A stretch of DNA of 64,000 nt from Prorocentrum cordatum (taxonomy: Eukaryota; Sar; Dinophyceae; Prorocentrales; Prorocentraceae), in the NCBI GenBank assembly GCA_963575745.1, contig CAUYUJ010004308.1, forward strand, positions 2,501 to 66,500, in the 5' to 3' direction. The position numbers were made by a program, and so were the translations under genes. Below, one piece after another: positions 1 through 10,181 of this stretch (position 1 is the stretch's first letter; each line of letters opens with the position of its first letter). The notes beneath the pieces were generated by a model that was not told the origin of the DNA, did not search any database, and saw only the letters and a list, made by a program, of their open reading frames with translations.

Positions 1-282
1 ATACATCAAAGAATAGTTGCATGCATGCATAGACGCATGATCGCGTGCCTATGCTCGTAAACAAAGACGGACAGCGATGCACACTCGTTCATAGACGTAC
101 AAATATGTACATGTCAGTGTTTCGGTGTGCAGAAGCACATAAACATGGGCATACGCAAAACATAGACCGTGAAATATTCACAAGCTGGTACATTCATACG
201 TGCGTGCGTACGTACACACACATGAGCTGCCCCTGGTCAGGCCCATCCTGGACCAGGCTCTTCCTGGCTCGGCAAGGACTGC

Positions 283-456
283 GAGGCGGGGACTTATCCA
301 TATCCACCGCCGGGGAACCCACGCCCTGGTGCCCCAGCGGGCGGTATGGATATGGATATATTTCGCCCGCGGGGCCCGATAATGTCCATATCCCCCGCCT
401 GCTGAGGCTCCGAAAACTGACCCTCCAGGCGGTGGATATGGATAAATTCCCGCCTC
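283..456. repeat. 174-bp inverted-repeat segment
   Basis: The outer arms at 283-313 and 426-456 are inverted copies of each other, about 28 of 31 bases matching, both carrying TTATCCATATCCACCGCC. A second, weaker inverted pair (GGATATGG / CCATATCC inside CGCGGGGC context) lies between them. The layout resembles a small hairpin or MITE, but no clear target-site duplication is visible at the ends. Bases 1-282 show nothing recognisable. Confidence 0.5.
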
Positions 457-477
457 GGAAGGATACATACACAGATA

Positions 478-937
478 CACACACGCACATACATACATAC
501 GTACATGCATACATACATACATACATACATACATACATACATACATACATACATACATACACACACACACATACAGACAGACGGACAGACAGACAGAAAG
601 ACAGACAGACAGACAGACCGACAGACAGACAGACAGACATACAGACAGACAGGCATACATGTTTACATACATACATGCCTACATACATACACACACATAC
701 ATACATACACACATACATACATACATACATGCATACATACATACATACATGCATGCATGCATGCATGCATGCATGCATACATTCATACATACATACATAC
801 ATACATACATACATACATACATACATACATACATACATACATACACATTCATACGTACATACATACATACATACATGCATGCATGCATACATACATACAT
901 ACATACATACATACATACATACATACATACATACACA
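478..937. repeat. ATAC/ACAG tetranucleotide microsatellite
   Basis: Nearly continuous (CATA)n with a (GACA)n block at about 571-655 and short TGCA interruptions. It is free of stops in several frames on both strands, so it produces long Tyr-Ile-His or Cys-Met-Tyr-Val frames that I do not regard as genes. Confidence 0.95.
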
Positions 938-1590
938 CGCGAATAGAAGTATATGCGCTGCTCCTGGGACTGGGATAGGCCGAGCCAGGGGCAGCGGATG
1001 TGCTCAGATCTGTTCGCCCGAGAGCGGCGGGCTCTTGCCGTGGCGACTTGCGCGGTGGTTCCTGGCACCGCGCAGCTCGTTCCACCTTGAACGATCACGG
1101 CCCTCCGTAGCGCAAATCTTTCTGGGTCGGCCGACCCTGCGCCACCAGTGGCGTGCAGCCTGAAACGCCGGCGCCGGGGTCGCCGCCGCATCGGCGCGAC
1201 ACGAACCTGTCGCAGAATTGTACAACGGCCACTGCGCATGCGAATGACTACTGCGAGGAGATCCGCGTCCGGGACCACTTGAGCAGTTCTGGGCCATCTC
1301 GAGGCGGATGCAGCCGTGGCGACGAAGAGAGCCCCCCCGAGGACCAGCAAGGTGAAGAAATTGCCCAAGACCGCTCGGGCTTCGAAAGCCGAATCCGTAG
1401 TCCTGCCGTAGCCCTCCGTGGAACTGACAGCCGTCGCCCTGCGAGCGCCAACAAAAATAGGCTACGCGCCCCTCCTCCCAAAGCCAGGAGGAGCGCGGCG
1501 CAACAGGCACCGCTGGCAGCAGCTTCTGCTCCGCTCCAGGGTTTGTCGAGTTCAGCCGCTGTTCGCTCAGGCGGCGGAGCCTTCTTGCCC
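938..1590 (-). other. Unassigned GC-rich stretch, possible membrane-segment exon
   Basis: About 650 bases of non-repetitive sequence. A minus-strand frame through about 1385-960 contains one strongly hydrophobic segment (GNFFTLLVLGGALFVATA) followed by an Arg-rich stretch. There is no ATG at a sensible place and no recognisable domain. It could be an exon carrying a membrane or signal segment, or a chance open frame in GC-rich DNA. I cannot name a product. Confidence 0.15.
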
Positions 1591-1596
1591 ATATCC

Positions 1597-1765
1597 ACCC
1601 CTCTCCCTCCTCCTCATCCTCCTCCTCCTCTTCCTCCTCTTCCTCCTCCTCCTCCGCCTTCTTCTCCTGCTCCTCCTCCTCCTCCTCCTCCTCCTCCTCC
1701 TCCGCCTCCTCCTCCTCCTCCTCCTAGTTAGTCCTCCTCCCCCTCCCCCTCCTCCTCTTCCATTC
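1597..1765. repeat. (CTC)n polypyrimidine tract
   Basis: Imperfect CTC/TCC triplets with a few G and T interruptions. The poly-Pro and poly-Arg frames seen here are products of the repeat. Confidence 0.95.
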
Positions 1766-1789
1766 CGGTTCCTCATAAGTAACTTCTCC

Positions 1790-2060
1790 CTGTCGCACCC
1801 CGAGGCTAATTTTAGGGCTGGCCAGGCGTTTCGCTTGAGACTTCCTCACCATATACAACTCTGAAGCTTAAAAGCTGGCAACAGTTTCACAGATGGCGGG
1901 CGGGTGATTTTCAAAATGTGGTTCTCGCTTCAGAACGGCGCACATTCGTTTTCAAGATTCGCAAGAGTTCCACGGATTGAGAAGATCCCGTTTTGAAAAG
2001 ATGATTGTCGCCTGAGCGCGGCGCACATTCGTTTTAAACATTACACCAGAGAAAAGCCCC
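1790..2060 (+). repeat. Dispersed ~80-bp repeat, copy 1
   Basis: Contains the string CAGGCGTTTCGCNTGAGACTTCCTC, then units built on CAACAGTTTCACRGATGG, TTTTCAAAATGTGG and GCGCACATTCGT. The same string and the same units, in the same order, recur at 39585-39990, so this is a dispersed family with internal tandem structure. Confidence 0.75.
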
Positions 2061-2084
2061 ACTCAGTGGATGGTTTGAGAATGT

Positions 2085-2524
2085 GATATGGATATTGAGA
2101 TCAATTGTATGATCGATAGTGGAACTGATAATGAGGACCATTGTAAGGTTGATCGTGAGACCGATAGTGAAATCGATTCAATGAGATCGATAGTGAACTC
2201 GATCGTGAGATCGCTCGTGATTTCGATCGTGAAATCGATTGGGAAGTCGATAGTGAAATCGATTGTGAAGTCGATTGTGAGATCGACAAAGAAGTGGGTA
2301 ATGAAATCGATGGTGCATACACACAAATATAGACACAAATGTGTATATATATACACGTACCTATACGCAGTTCATCTCTGTCTCTCTCTCTCTCTCTTTC
2401 TCTACTCCGCCTCCCTCACTCTTGATTTACAATAGCTGCCTGGTTATATATATGTATATATATACAGATACATATATATATATATGTATATATATATCAT
2501 TTATATATTCCTTTTGATGTTGTT

Positions 2525-2562
<38 letters not shown>

Positions 2563-3345
2563 ACGTTCTCTCTCACCCTCTCTCCATACATCTCGGAGGT
2601 TGGGGGGTGACATCGCAGTGAAACGGAAACCCCCTCACTGGAATATTCGTTTCGGATGCACGTTCGTGTCGCGTGCGCGGGCGAGCCGAAGCTGCGTGGG
2701 CGGGCGAGAGGAATGAACTCGCCGCTGCCAGGGCGAAGCCGAACCAAACGTTGCTGCCCCCCGTGTTGGCCAACAGTGGCCCTGTGGTGTCCCGGCGGTG
2801 TCCCGCTGGTGTCCCGAAAGTGTCCCGCTGGTGTCCCGTGGCGCGCGGGTATCTTGTTCTATGCTATATGCTATGCATTGTCATGAGTGAGATCGAAAGC
2901 GCGATCGAGCCTGAGATCCGTTGAATGCGATCAAAAGTGAACTCGATGATATTGATAGTGAGTTTGTTAGTGATGTCGATTGAGTGAGATCGACGGTGGC
3001 ACCGGCACCAGGATCGATATGATATCGATAGCGACATGAACACTGATATCGATTGAAGAAAATCGATCGTGAAATCGATGAAAAGATCGATCGTACGTTC
3101 GATAGTGGCATCGATTGAATGAGATCGATCGTGAGGCCGAATGTGAGATTAAGTATGAGATCGATTGTGATATCGATAGCCAGATCGATACTGACATCAA
3201 TGATGACATCGATAGTGAGACCGATGGCGAGAGCAATCTTGTGATCGATGGTGAAACCGATGATGTATGAACGACATGATAAACAATTCGATCGATAGTG
3301 GGATCGATAGTGATATCGAGAGCACGATCGGCAGTAAGATCGGTA
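2085..3345 (+). repeat. Composite GATCGATAGTGA / GTGTCCCGCTG element, copy 1
   Basis: Three parts are visible. Bases 2085-2320 and 2881-3345 are degenerate tandem arrays of a 12-mer close to GATCGATAGTGA, rich in ATCGAT palindromes. Between them, 2590-2775 carries a conserved single-copy core (GCGTGCGCGGGCGAGCCGAA, AAGCTGCGTGGGCGGG) followed at 2778-2845 by tandem GTGTCCCGCTG. Bases 2330-2585 hold TA and CT microsatellites. The core, the 11-mer array and a 12-mer array recur inverted at 40805-41470. Confidence 0.8.
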
Positions 3346-5317
3346 GTGGGGCGCGCCGAGCAATCAGCGCCACCGCGGCCGCGTCGGTCCGGCCAAACTA
3401 GCTGGCCGTCGCGCGCGCGAGCACGCGCGGGCTGGCGCGGCCGCAGGTGCACCAGCCGACGCCAAGCATTCATCGCAATCGCCGCCGCATTGTTTTTTTG
3501 CATAGCACGATGCGGATGGATGAGTGGATGTTTGCAAGGGCGTAAGATTTGCGAACTCGCTTGCAAGAAACAAATGCACCGACTAGGTTGCACAATATAA
3601 GTTGCACAACCAATGTTTTGCCATTCTAAAAACAGAAGACACCCTACCCCACCCGGGACTATCCGCTCCCCTTTTCGCGTTGCAATTTGCAAATGATTCT
3701 GGCCAGTCGCGCGTCTTAAACATGAGTTCGCGCCAGCCCAGCCGAACCAGCATCCGCCCCCCCCCCCGCCATCCTTTGCAAAAAACTATGCGCGAAAAGC
3801 AAGGAACGAAGTGCAGTGCACACGCGCGCGCCGTCGCGCGCACATGCCGAAGTAAAAAACAAAATGCCTTCGGTTTCGCAAGGATTTCAGCTTCGAGTGC
3901 AAAACAAACATACAGATTAATACATGGTTTTGCAGCGCGCTTGTTTCTGAAAGTGATTGCGAAGTCTTGAGAGAACCATCGGCTTTCCGCCATTTTCAGA
4001 AAATGCTCGCAAACGGGCTTCGCGCGCGCACGTCGAAATCGGTCGAATGCTCTCGCGCGCGCGCGCCGTCGCGAGAATCCTCAGCATAAAATGGGGCGAC
4101 ATGCACGCGCGCGCGCGTCGTCGCGCGCGCGCGCCGAAACCGGTCAAAAACTGAACGTTGCGCTACGATTCCACAACCGAGCGTCTGAAAGCGCTCGCGC
4201 TCTTGCGAATTTTCCGGGAAACCATGGGTCTATCAAAATGTTCACTGGATTACGCCAAGCGGGCCTCTGGCGCCGCATGCCGACATCATTTGCGCGGCCT
4301 TGCGCGCTTGCTGGGGGAGTGGGGGGGCGATCCATGTCAAATAATACCACGCGAGCCACTCTCGCGCGTCGGCCGCGCGCGCCGCACGTCGAACTCTTTC
4401 CAAAACCTCCATCGCCGACGCGAGGGCGCCAGCACTGACCGCGCCGTCGTCGTTGTCAGCATCGCCAACAGCATCGCCACTACCACGATCGCGTCTACCG
4501 TCGGATACCGCGCCCGCCCAAATCGCCGGCTCGCAGCGAAGTGCCAGCTGAGATGCGCCCAGCGGTCAGCGCCACCGCGGCCGCGCCCGCCGCGCCAAAC
4601 TAGCTGGCCGCTGCGCGCGCGTGTTGAACACGTTCATCAACTTATGCCAGACGGGCCTCTCGCGCCGCGCGTCGAACTCACCCGGGCGCCCTTGCGCGCG
4701 ATCCGGAAAGGTGGGGGCGCGATCCGTGCCAGAAAACACCGCGCGGGCCACTCGCGCGCGTCGGCCGCGCGGGCATGTCGAACTCCTTCGAAAAATGTCA
4801 TCGCCGACGCGATGGCATAGTCCTCGCTATCGGCGGGCGCGATCGGCATCGGCGCCACCATTGGCCTTGCTGTCGCCACCGCCACCATCGCCACCATCAT
4901 CGCTACTGCCCTCATCGCGCCCACCGTCGTCGGCGTCGCCATGATACCGCGCTCGCCCGAGTCATCGACTCGCGCGGAAGTGTCCGCTGGGAAGCGCCCA
5001 GCGGTCAGCGCCACCGCGGCCGCGCCCGTCGCGCCTAACCAGCCGGCCGCTGCGCGCGCGTGCCTGGGTTGGCGAGGCCGCAGAGATGGACCAGCTAAAG
5101 CACAGCGCTCATCGCCATCGCCACCGCGTGGGTTTTGCAAACCAAGTTGCGGGTGGCTAGGGGGGGCGCATGCAAGAGCATGGGACGTGCCAGCCCGTTT
5201 GTTAAAAATCATCTGCACCACATAGAATGCACCGCATAGGTCGCACCGCGCAGGTTGCACGACACGCACTGAAGCACGTAGGTTGCACTGCATCAGTTGC
5301 GCAACGTAGATTGCTCA
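3346..5317 (+). repeat. CpG-rich composite dispersed repeat, locus I
   Basis: Modules recognisable by repetition elsewhere: GGTCAGCGCCACCGCGGCC (3362, 4565, 5004), a GGATGTTTGCAAGRGCG-type module, CACCACATAGRTTGCA-type 15-16-mers (3565-3620, 5210-5320), CGCGCGCGCCGTCGCGCGC palindromes (3825, 4060, 4110), CGGGCCTCTSGCGCCGC (4260, 4650) and CATCGCCGACGCGA (4410, 4798). The order is scrambled and partly duplicated compared with the most complete copy at 45025-46505. A minus-strand frame at about 5000-4640 is conserved between loci (RHARAADAREWPA) but has no known domain. Confidence 0.75.
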
Positions 5318-5354
5318 GCATATACATATGTATATATATATACATATGTATATG
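5318..5354. repeat. TA-rich tract beside the DIRS-like element
   Basis: CATATACATATGTATATATATATACATATGTATATG-type alternation. It directly abuts the outermost repeat (B2), and a longer TA tract (12016-12115) abuts the opposite end of the element. Confidence 0.9.
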
Positions 5355-5445
5355 CCTAGACGGGTGGCATCCATTTGTCCCAGCAGACGGCATCGTTGTC
5401 TTGGCCCCGCGCGGAGCCAGCGCTGCAATTCGGAGACAATTCAAG
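5355..5445 (-). repeat. Split direct repeat B2 (outer)
   Basis: About 91 bp, CCTAGACGGGTGG ... CGGAGACAATTCAAG. It repeats in direct orientation at 5627-5716 with near-identical length and scattered substitutions, and ends against a TA tract. Confidence 0.8.
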
Positions 5446-5500
5446 CCCCATGGCCAAAAATACTAGGACTTCAAAAAGAAGAGGGAGAGGAGGGCGGGGG

Positions 5501-5625
5501 ACTTGAAGCCAAAAAGGCAGCAGATGCACCGGTGCCCTTTTGCAGTCGGCACGCAGATTAAAAAGTGCACCGGGCACGGAAGACAACCATCCCCCTAACA
5601 GCATGCACGTGCAAACACTGGTTAC
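5501..5625 (-). repeat. Split direct repeat A2
   Basis: 125 bp that match 11890-12015 (126 bp) end to end: ACTTGAARMC, AAGCAGCAGATGCAC, a palindrome at 5529-5573, GGGCACGGAAGACA, CCCCCTAACAGCAT and CACGTGCAA. It starts one base beyond B1, as expected for a B1-A2 junction. Confidence 0.85.
5529..5573. repeat. CCGGTGCCCTTTT palindrome, copy 1
   Basis: Imperfect hairpin: CCGGTGCCCTTTTGCA ... TTAAAAAGTGCACCGGG around a CGGCACGC core. Three other copies lie in the same element (6551-6605, 7846-7892, 11918-11963). Confidence 0.7.
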
Positions 5626-5626
5626 T

Positions 5627-5716
5627 CCTAGACGAGTGGATTCCATTTTTCCAGCAGACGGCATCTTTGTCTTGGCTCCGCGCGGAGCCAGCGCAGCAAC
5701 TCGGAGACTATTCAAG
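5627..5716 (-). repeat. Split direct repeat B1 (inner)
   Basis: 90-bp direct copy of 5355-5445, beginning CCTAGACGAGTGG and ending GAGACTATTCAAG. It sits between the methyltransferase-like frame and A2. The first bases form a short hairpin, ACTC-CTAGAC-GAGT. Confidence 0.8.
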
Positions 5717-5745
5717 ACAATGCCCAGACACCTGCAGTCGGGATG

Positions 5746-6651
5746 TCAGGGAGGGCGTCTTAATTTGGCTCTCGAGAGGCGAATTATATCATCGCAGAAG
5801 CGAGCGGGGCATTCAGCAGCGAGCAGAAAACGCAGATCATGATTCTCATCGCGGCCCTCGACACCTTCGTGCGGGAGACCTGAGAAAGAGCGCGCGCCTC
5901 CGCCCCGACAATGCTGAGTCGCTACATCATACAAATCGGAATTCGCATAGAGCAGCCCTGTTCGCTTGCGAAGCCTGGGCCCATATGCGCAGTGATCGAA
6001 CGCGATGTAAGAGAACAGCCTCAACAAACGCTCAAACCGAGGATGCGACAAAAGCATGGACGACGCGGGATTCTCGAGCACGATGGGCGCCCCTGTTTTG
6101 GCAACTGCTTCAAACAGAAGGGCTGCCCAAGTCGCCTGCTGATTACCGAGGGCAACTTTTCGTGCATCTTTTTCGCTCAGATCAGGCGGGCCAAGGATAT
6201 TGATTGCGTCTCGAATTGGGCCAGGCCAGCCTGGGCGCGCTCTGACTCGAGGCCCGCGCCTCGCTCTGGACCTGCTAGTGCGCACCGGCGCGATGAAGAC
6301 CAGGGCCAGCCGCCGGAGCTTCGCCAGCTCGCACACCTGCGCCTGCACGGCAGGGCGCATGGCGTTCTCGAGCGGCGAGGCGCTGAGCTCCCAGCTGCGC
6401 GCGACCAGGCCAGCGCGCGCGGCGGCCCGAGCAATGCCCCTCGCGCCTGCCATCAGGTCGACGACAAGCAGGGACGAGGAAGCCCGGCGCGGCAAGCGCA
6501 GCTGGCCGCCACGCTCGCCCCAGGCACCCAGATCGGCGGCCCCCGCTGCCCCGGCGCCCTTTTGCACGCGGCAGCATGCGGCACGCGGAGTGAAAAGGGC
6601 ACCGGACAGCCAGCGCCTTCGTCGCTGCGGCGGGAGCGACGGCGCGCTCAT
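5746..6651 (-). pseudogene. DNA methyltransferase-like domain of DIRS-like element
   Basis: A 301-codon frame. The useful part begins at about residue 65 with VVDLMAGARGIARA, which fits an SAM-binding D/E-hxGxG motif I. It continues with VFIAPVRTSRSRARRG, where related proteins have a PPC(S/T)xxS catalytic loop, then IVLENPASSM, matching the ENP motif of this class. Such domains accompany RT-YR proteins in DIRS elements. The catalytic PPC is replaced by PVR, so activity as a cytosine methyltransferase is unlikely. The N-terminal 60 residues run through a palindrome (6551-6605) and look like inserted sequence. The assignment to C5 rather than adenine methyltransferases is tentative. Confidence 0.6.
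6551..6605. repeat. CCGGCGCCCTTTT palindrome, copy 2
   Basis: CCGGCGCCCTTTTGCA ... GTGAAAAGGGCACCGG, with GCATGC at the centre. It lies inside the 5' part of the methyltransferase-like frame. Confidence 0.7.
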
Positions 6652-6678
6652 TCCCAGCGTGACCCCATCGAAGCTGCG

Positions 6679-7560
6679 CTACTGCAGGTCGCAATGCGCG
6701 CGCGCTGCCGGCGTCAGCGCGCCCGGGAGCTGGTGCACCATGCCCGGCTTGACGCAGCGGCGGACCGACTGGCCCTGCGCCCGGCGCCCGCGCGCCTTCA
6801 CCTCGGCCAGCGTCTGGCGCTTCGACGGCGCGTCGTCGCTGGCGCCCCCGTGCCGGAGCCGATGAGGCATGAGCCCGCGCAGCCCGAGCCCCTCGCCCAG
6901 GCGACGGGACGCGGCGACTACCTGGGCCGCCGGCGTCGAGAAGAGCGGCTCGCTGGGCCGCCGACCCCTCGCGCGCGCCCCCACCAGCGGCCCGAGCCAG
7001 GGCGGGAAGTCAAGGTCGATCGACTGGTCGGACGTCCCCGTCTTGGTCAGGGCCCGCGGGCTCGCCCGCCCCGACAGGGGGCGCGCGGGGCCCTCGTGCG
7101 CCGGAGCCAGCAGCAGCGCCCGGCGCCCCAGCGGCCCCGCCTCGCGCAGAGGCGGGATGAGTTGTTTCACCTTGAGCTGCCGCATCGCGCCAGGACTGAT
7201 GCACGTGAAGTGCTGCATCGCCGCCTGCAGCGTGGCGCCCCGCATGTTCTTGGCCACCATGCCCGAAGCGATGGCCGCCGACCTCCTCAGCGGCGCCCTC
7301 GAGCGGGGCGGGGCCTGCTTGCCGAAGCCCTTCGGCGCTCTCGAGGCCCGAGGAAGAGCGACCCGATCCCCGCGGCAAACGGCAGCGCGTCCTTCACGGC
7401 CGCCACCATGTAGCCCCCGTCGTTCGTCGGGCAGTCGTTCTGCATCGGGTGGTCGAGCATCTCCAGCAGCTTCGCCTGCAGCGCGTCGATAGTGTCGGGC
7501 ACCAGGTGCGGCTGGCAGAACTCGGAGGAGGCGGCGAAGTACTCCTCGCACTTGGCCCTC
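6679..7560 (-). pseudogene. Tyrosine recombinase (YR) of DIRS-like element, frameshifted
   Basis: The N-terminal core-binding part (about 7560-7360; KLLEMLDHPMQ ... GGYMVAAVKDALPF) and the catalytic part (about 7356-6679) are in different frames. The catalytic half shows PRASRAPKGF, a CISPGAMRQLKVKQLIPP block, TKTGTSDQSIDLDFPPWLG, then MPHRLRHGGASDD (the H-x-x-R box) and VKARGRRAQGQSVRRC. Compared with active relatives, the first catalytic Arg (LRPGE) is Ser, the RGRW box reads RGRR, and the nucleophilic Tyr position (SVRRY) is Cys. The H-x-x-R box survives. Tyrosine recombinases insert the circular cDNA of DIRS elements; this copy could not. Confidence 0.7.
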
Positions 7561-7845
7561 GCGTCGATGCCCACGGCCGCCTCCTCGCGCGCCGAGCGGA
7601 GGACGAGGGAGGCAGGCGCGCGTCCAGCACCTCGCGCAGTCGCGGCCGCGTGGCGCAAGGAGCCTCGCAAGAGGCCGGCCGGCGCCGCGCCGACGGCGCG
7701 CGCGCGCCGGCCCGCGCGGCAGGCCTCGGGCCCACTGCCGCAGCGGGCCTGCGGTGGGCGGCCGGCGCAGCCGGCGCCGGCAGCGCCGTCGTCAACCCCG
7801 TCCGCGAGGCGCTGCCGCCAGCCACGCTCAGAGGCCCCAACATTG

Positions 7846-7892
7846 CCCGGTGCCCTTTTGTAGCGGGCATGCGAAGCGAAAAGGGCGCCGGG
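7846..7892. repeat. CCGGTGCCCTTTT palindrome, copy 3
   Basis: CCCGGTGCCCTTTTGTAGC ... GCGAAAAGGGCGCCGGG around GGCATGCG. It sits between the recombinase and RNase H parts of the element. Confidence 0.7.
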
Positions 7893-8150
7893 CCGCAGAT
7901 GCTGGAGGTGCTCGAACAAACGCGACAGCTTGTCTCCCGCGTCGACCTCGGAAGGCCCAGCGAGGCCCCGCCCCAGTGTTTGAGCCAAGTTGCAGCGCAG
8001 CAGACCGACGACAAACCTGAAGGAGCCCACGGAAGGCGGCGCGACCACGTTCGATCGAGCAACACACGCCGAAGTTGTCGATGAGATACAGCCGGAGGGT
8101 GTTGTGTTTCGAAGCGTTCTTGGCGTCTCTCCGCAGGGCCCAGGTAAGCC

Positions 8151-8525
8151 CTACCCTCCTTCACCCCAATCGACTCCTTGAAGCGAAGCGGGCCAGCGCA
8201 CATGGTGTGGAAATATAAGTCCAAGATCTCTGCTCCGACCACGGGAAACCCTGCGTGCACTCTCCATCCTGCATCCGACGCACGCAGCACGAGGAAAGGT
8301 GATCTCGCCCAGTCCGTCCAGCGCGCGCCGACGTGGCGCCCACCCGGCCGGGTGGAGCCTAAGGAAGCGCCAGCGCTCACGCCAGCGCCCGGCAGCCGCG
8401 ACGTCGGGCACTCGGGCGGCCGCCTCGACAGCGCCGATGCCAGTGGTCGAGGCGTCCGTAGGCGCGACGAGGTCCGCCCATGGCCGCGAGAGGTCGGTGC
8501 CCATCAAGATCGAGACGCCGCCCAT
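8151..8525 (-). pseudogene. RNase H-like domain of DIRS-like element
   Basis: A 124-codon frame beginning near LMGTDLSRPWADLVAPTDASTTGIGAVEA. The ADL(x)RPW then TDAS pattern is the first catalytic strand of the RNase H fold that follows RT in this retroelement class; TDAS supplies the first Asp. The remaining catalytic positions cannot be placed because the sequence drifts out of recognisable similarity after about residue 60. It lies directly downstream of the RT thumb block. Confidence 0.55.
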
Positions 8526-8588
8526 GACCCAGCACTCGTAGCGGCATGAGGGCCAGAGGCGGCACGGCTGGTCGCACCTATCCTTGAT

Positions 8589-9596
8589 CTAGTCGTAGAC
8601 GGCCCTCAGGCAAGAGAGAGACGGGCGGCACAGCATGCAGGCCACCACGATGTGCCCAACGACGACCTCGACCTGGCGCCCACTCACCACAGGGCCCTCC
8701 GCGAGCCACATCAGGGTGCGTCGCAGCGTGGCCAGTTTGGCTCCGGCGCGCTGCGCCCGGGCAGGGCGCCCGCCGATGTCGGTGCCCAGCACGGTCGCCG
8801 CTGTGCTGACGTCGGCGATCTCGTGCTACTTGAAGCCGGCGGCCTCGAACTGCTCCACGACGGCGTCGCGCGCCTTGCCGACCTCGTCGCCGTCCAGCCC
8901 GAAGACGTTGATGTTATCCGAGTGCGGCAGCTCGACCGCGCCTCCCTCGAGCAGGGGCAGCGGCCAGTTGCCCAGACCGACCCGCGCCAGCGGCCCGCCC
9001 GCCCTCCTCGCCATCTCGAGGTGCACCCGCTGCGCGAACCAGAAGGCCCAGCTCCACCCCATCGGCAGCACAGTCAGCGCTGGGAAGACCAGCGAGGCCC
9101 CCGCGATCGGCAAGCCGTCCGAGAAGTGCGCCCATCCCAAGCTAACGGCCTCGGCGCACGTGATCTTGGGCAGGTCGAAATGCCTGCTGAGGTCGCCCAG
9201 CCCTCCGCACTGGTAGAAGCAGCACTCCACGTCCGCGCTGGCGACGCAAAGCGCCCGCCCGCCAAGCGCGGGCACTTCCAGCATCGAGAGGGACTCGACG
9301 GCGGCGATCTCAATGCAGGGGGCGTGTCGGAAGCGCATGTTTGCCAGTCTGCAGTCCAGCACCAGTCGCAGCGCACCGCCCTTCTTCCCCACGAAGAAGG
9401 GCGTGATCGCGTCCGCAACCGAAGGCAGCGGCGCAATGATGCTGACGTCCGCCAAGCGCCTCAAAAAGTCGACGCAGGCAACCTGGTCGGAACGTAGCAC
9501 CGAATCAAAATAAGGGCGACCAGGACCATCTTCGCGGCATTGCAAGAAGGCGTCGCCGTCAGCCATTAGGGTCGTCTCGTAGTCGACCAAAAGCAT
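8589..9596 (-). pseudogene. Reverse transcriptase of DIRS-like element
   Basis: A 256-residue frame (9596-8826) shows RT motifs in order: PFFVGKKGGALRLVLDCRLA (fingers, residues 67-86), ASADVECCFYQC (motif A, Asp122), LPMGWSWAFWFAQRVH (motif B, 177-192) and HSDNINVFG (motif C, Asp227; relatives have YVDN). A second frame (8792-8589) continues with the thumb/connection block RRTLMWLAEGPVVSGRQVEVVVGH. It would copy element RNA into cDNA. The frame break at about 8820 and the altered motif C suggest decay, although both motif Asp positions I can place are kept. Confidence 0.75.
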
Positions 9597-10181
9597 TGCA
9601 GCATCGTGGCCCGAAACGTGGCCATCAGAACCGACGACCGCCCTGCGGGAGGCGGAGAGAGTAGATCAGGCTGGCAAGGTCGAACAGGAAAGTCCGCACC
9701 AGCGTAGTCGGCGGTTGTGACGAGCGGCTTCACGGGGCGGCTCAGCGAGCCGATCAGCAAAATCATGCCAAGCCTGCCGCGACGCACGGAGCACTCTCCG
9801 CTGCGTTGCACCCTGCGCCGGAGTCACCACGCCCTCGCGCTCGCGCTCGCAGCCGTAGGGCGCGCTCAGAGCCCGGATGCAGTGATTCGCATCTGCCGCG
9901 GCAGCCTGGCGGAGGCATCTGCGGCGCTGTCCAGTCCTGGCCTGGCCGTCGCCGCTTTTCAATGGGGCATCTGCCCCAATGGTTGGCAAGGGAAAGAGCT
10001 CGCCCCTGCCTCCTGAGCGGCGCTGACCAGCATCACCCCCTCCATGACGAGGGGCATCAGGCCAACCGGCAGCGACAGAGGGAGGGCGACCTGCGCCGCG
10101 GGGCGGCGCTTGGCGACTTGAAGTTGGCGAGGCGGCTGCGACGGGGGGATCGAGCCCCGCCGCCTCGGCTCGCGCGAGCGG

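Noticed and set aside
45-1163. Long His/Tyr/Thr-rich and Cys/Met/Val-rich open frames
   Set aside because: They are translations of the ATAC/ACAG microsatellite, open on both strands with no domain.
2340-2580. TA-rich region as a promoter
   Set aside because: It is a simple TA/CT microsatellite, and dinoflagellate promoters do not generally use a TATA box.
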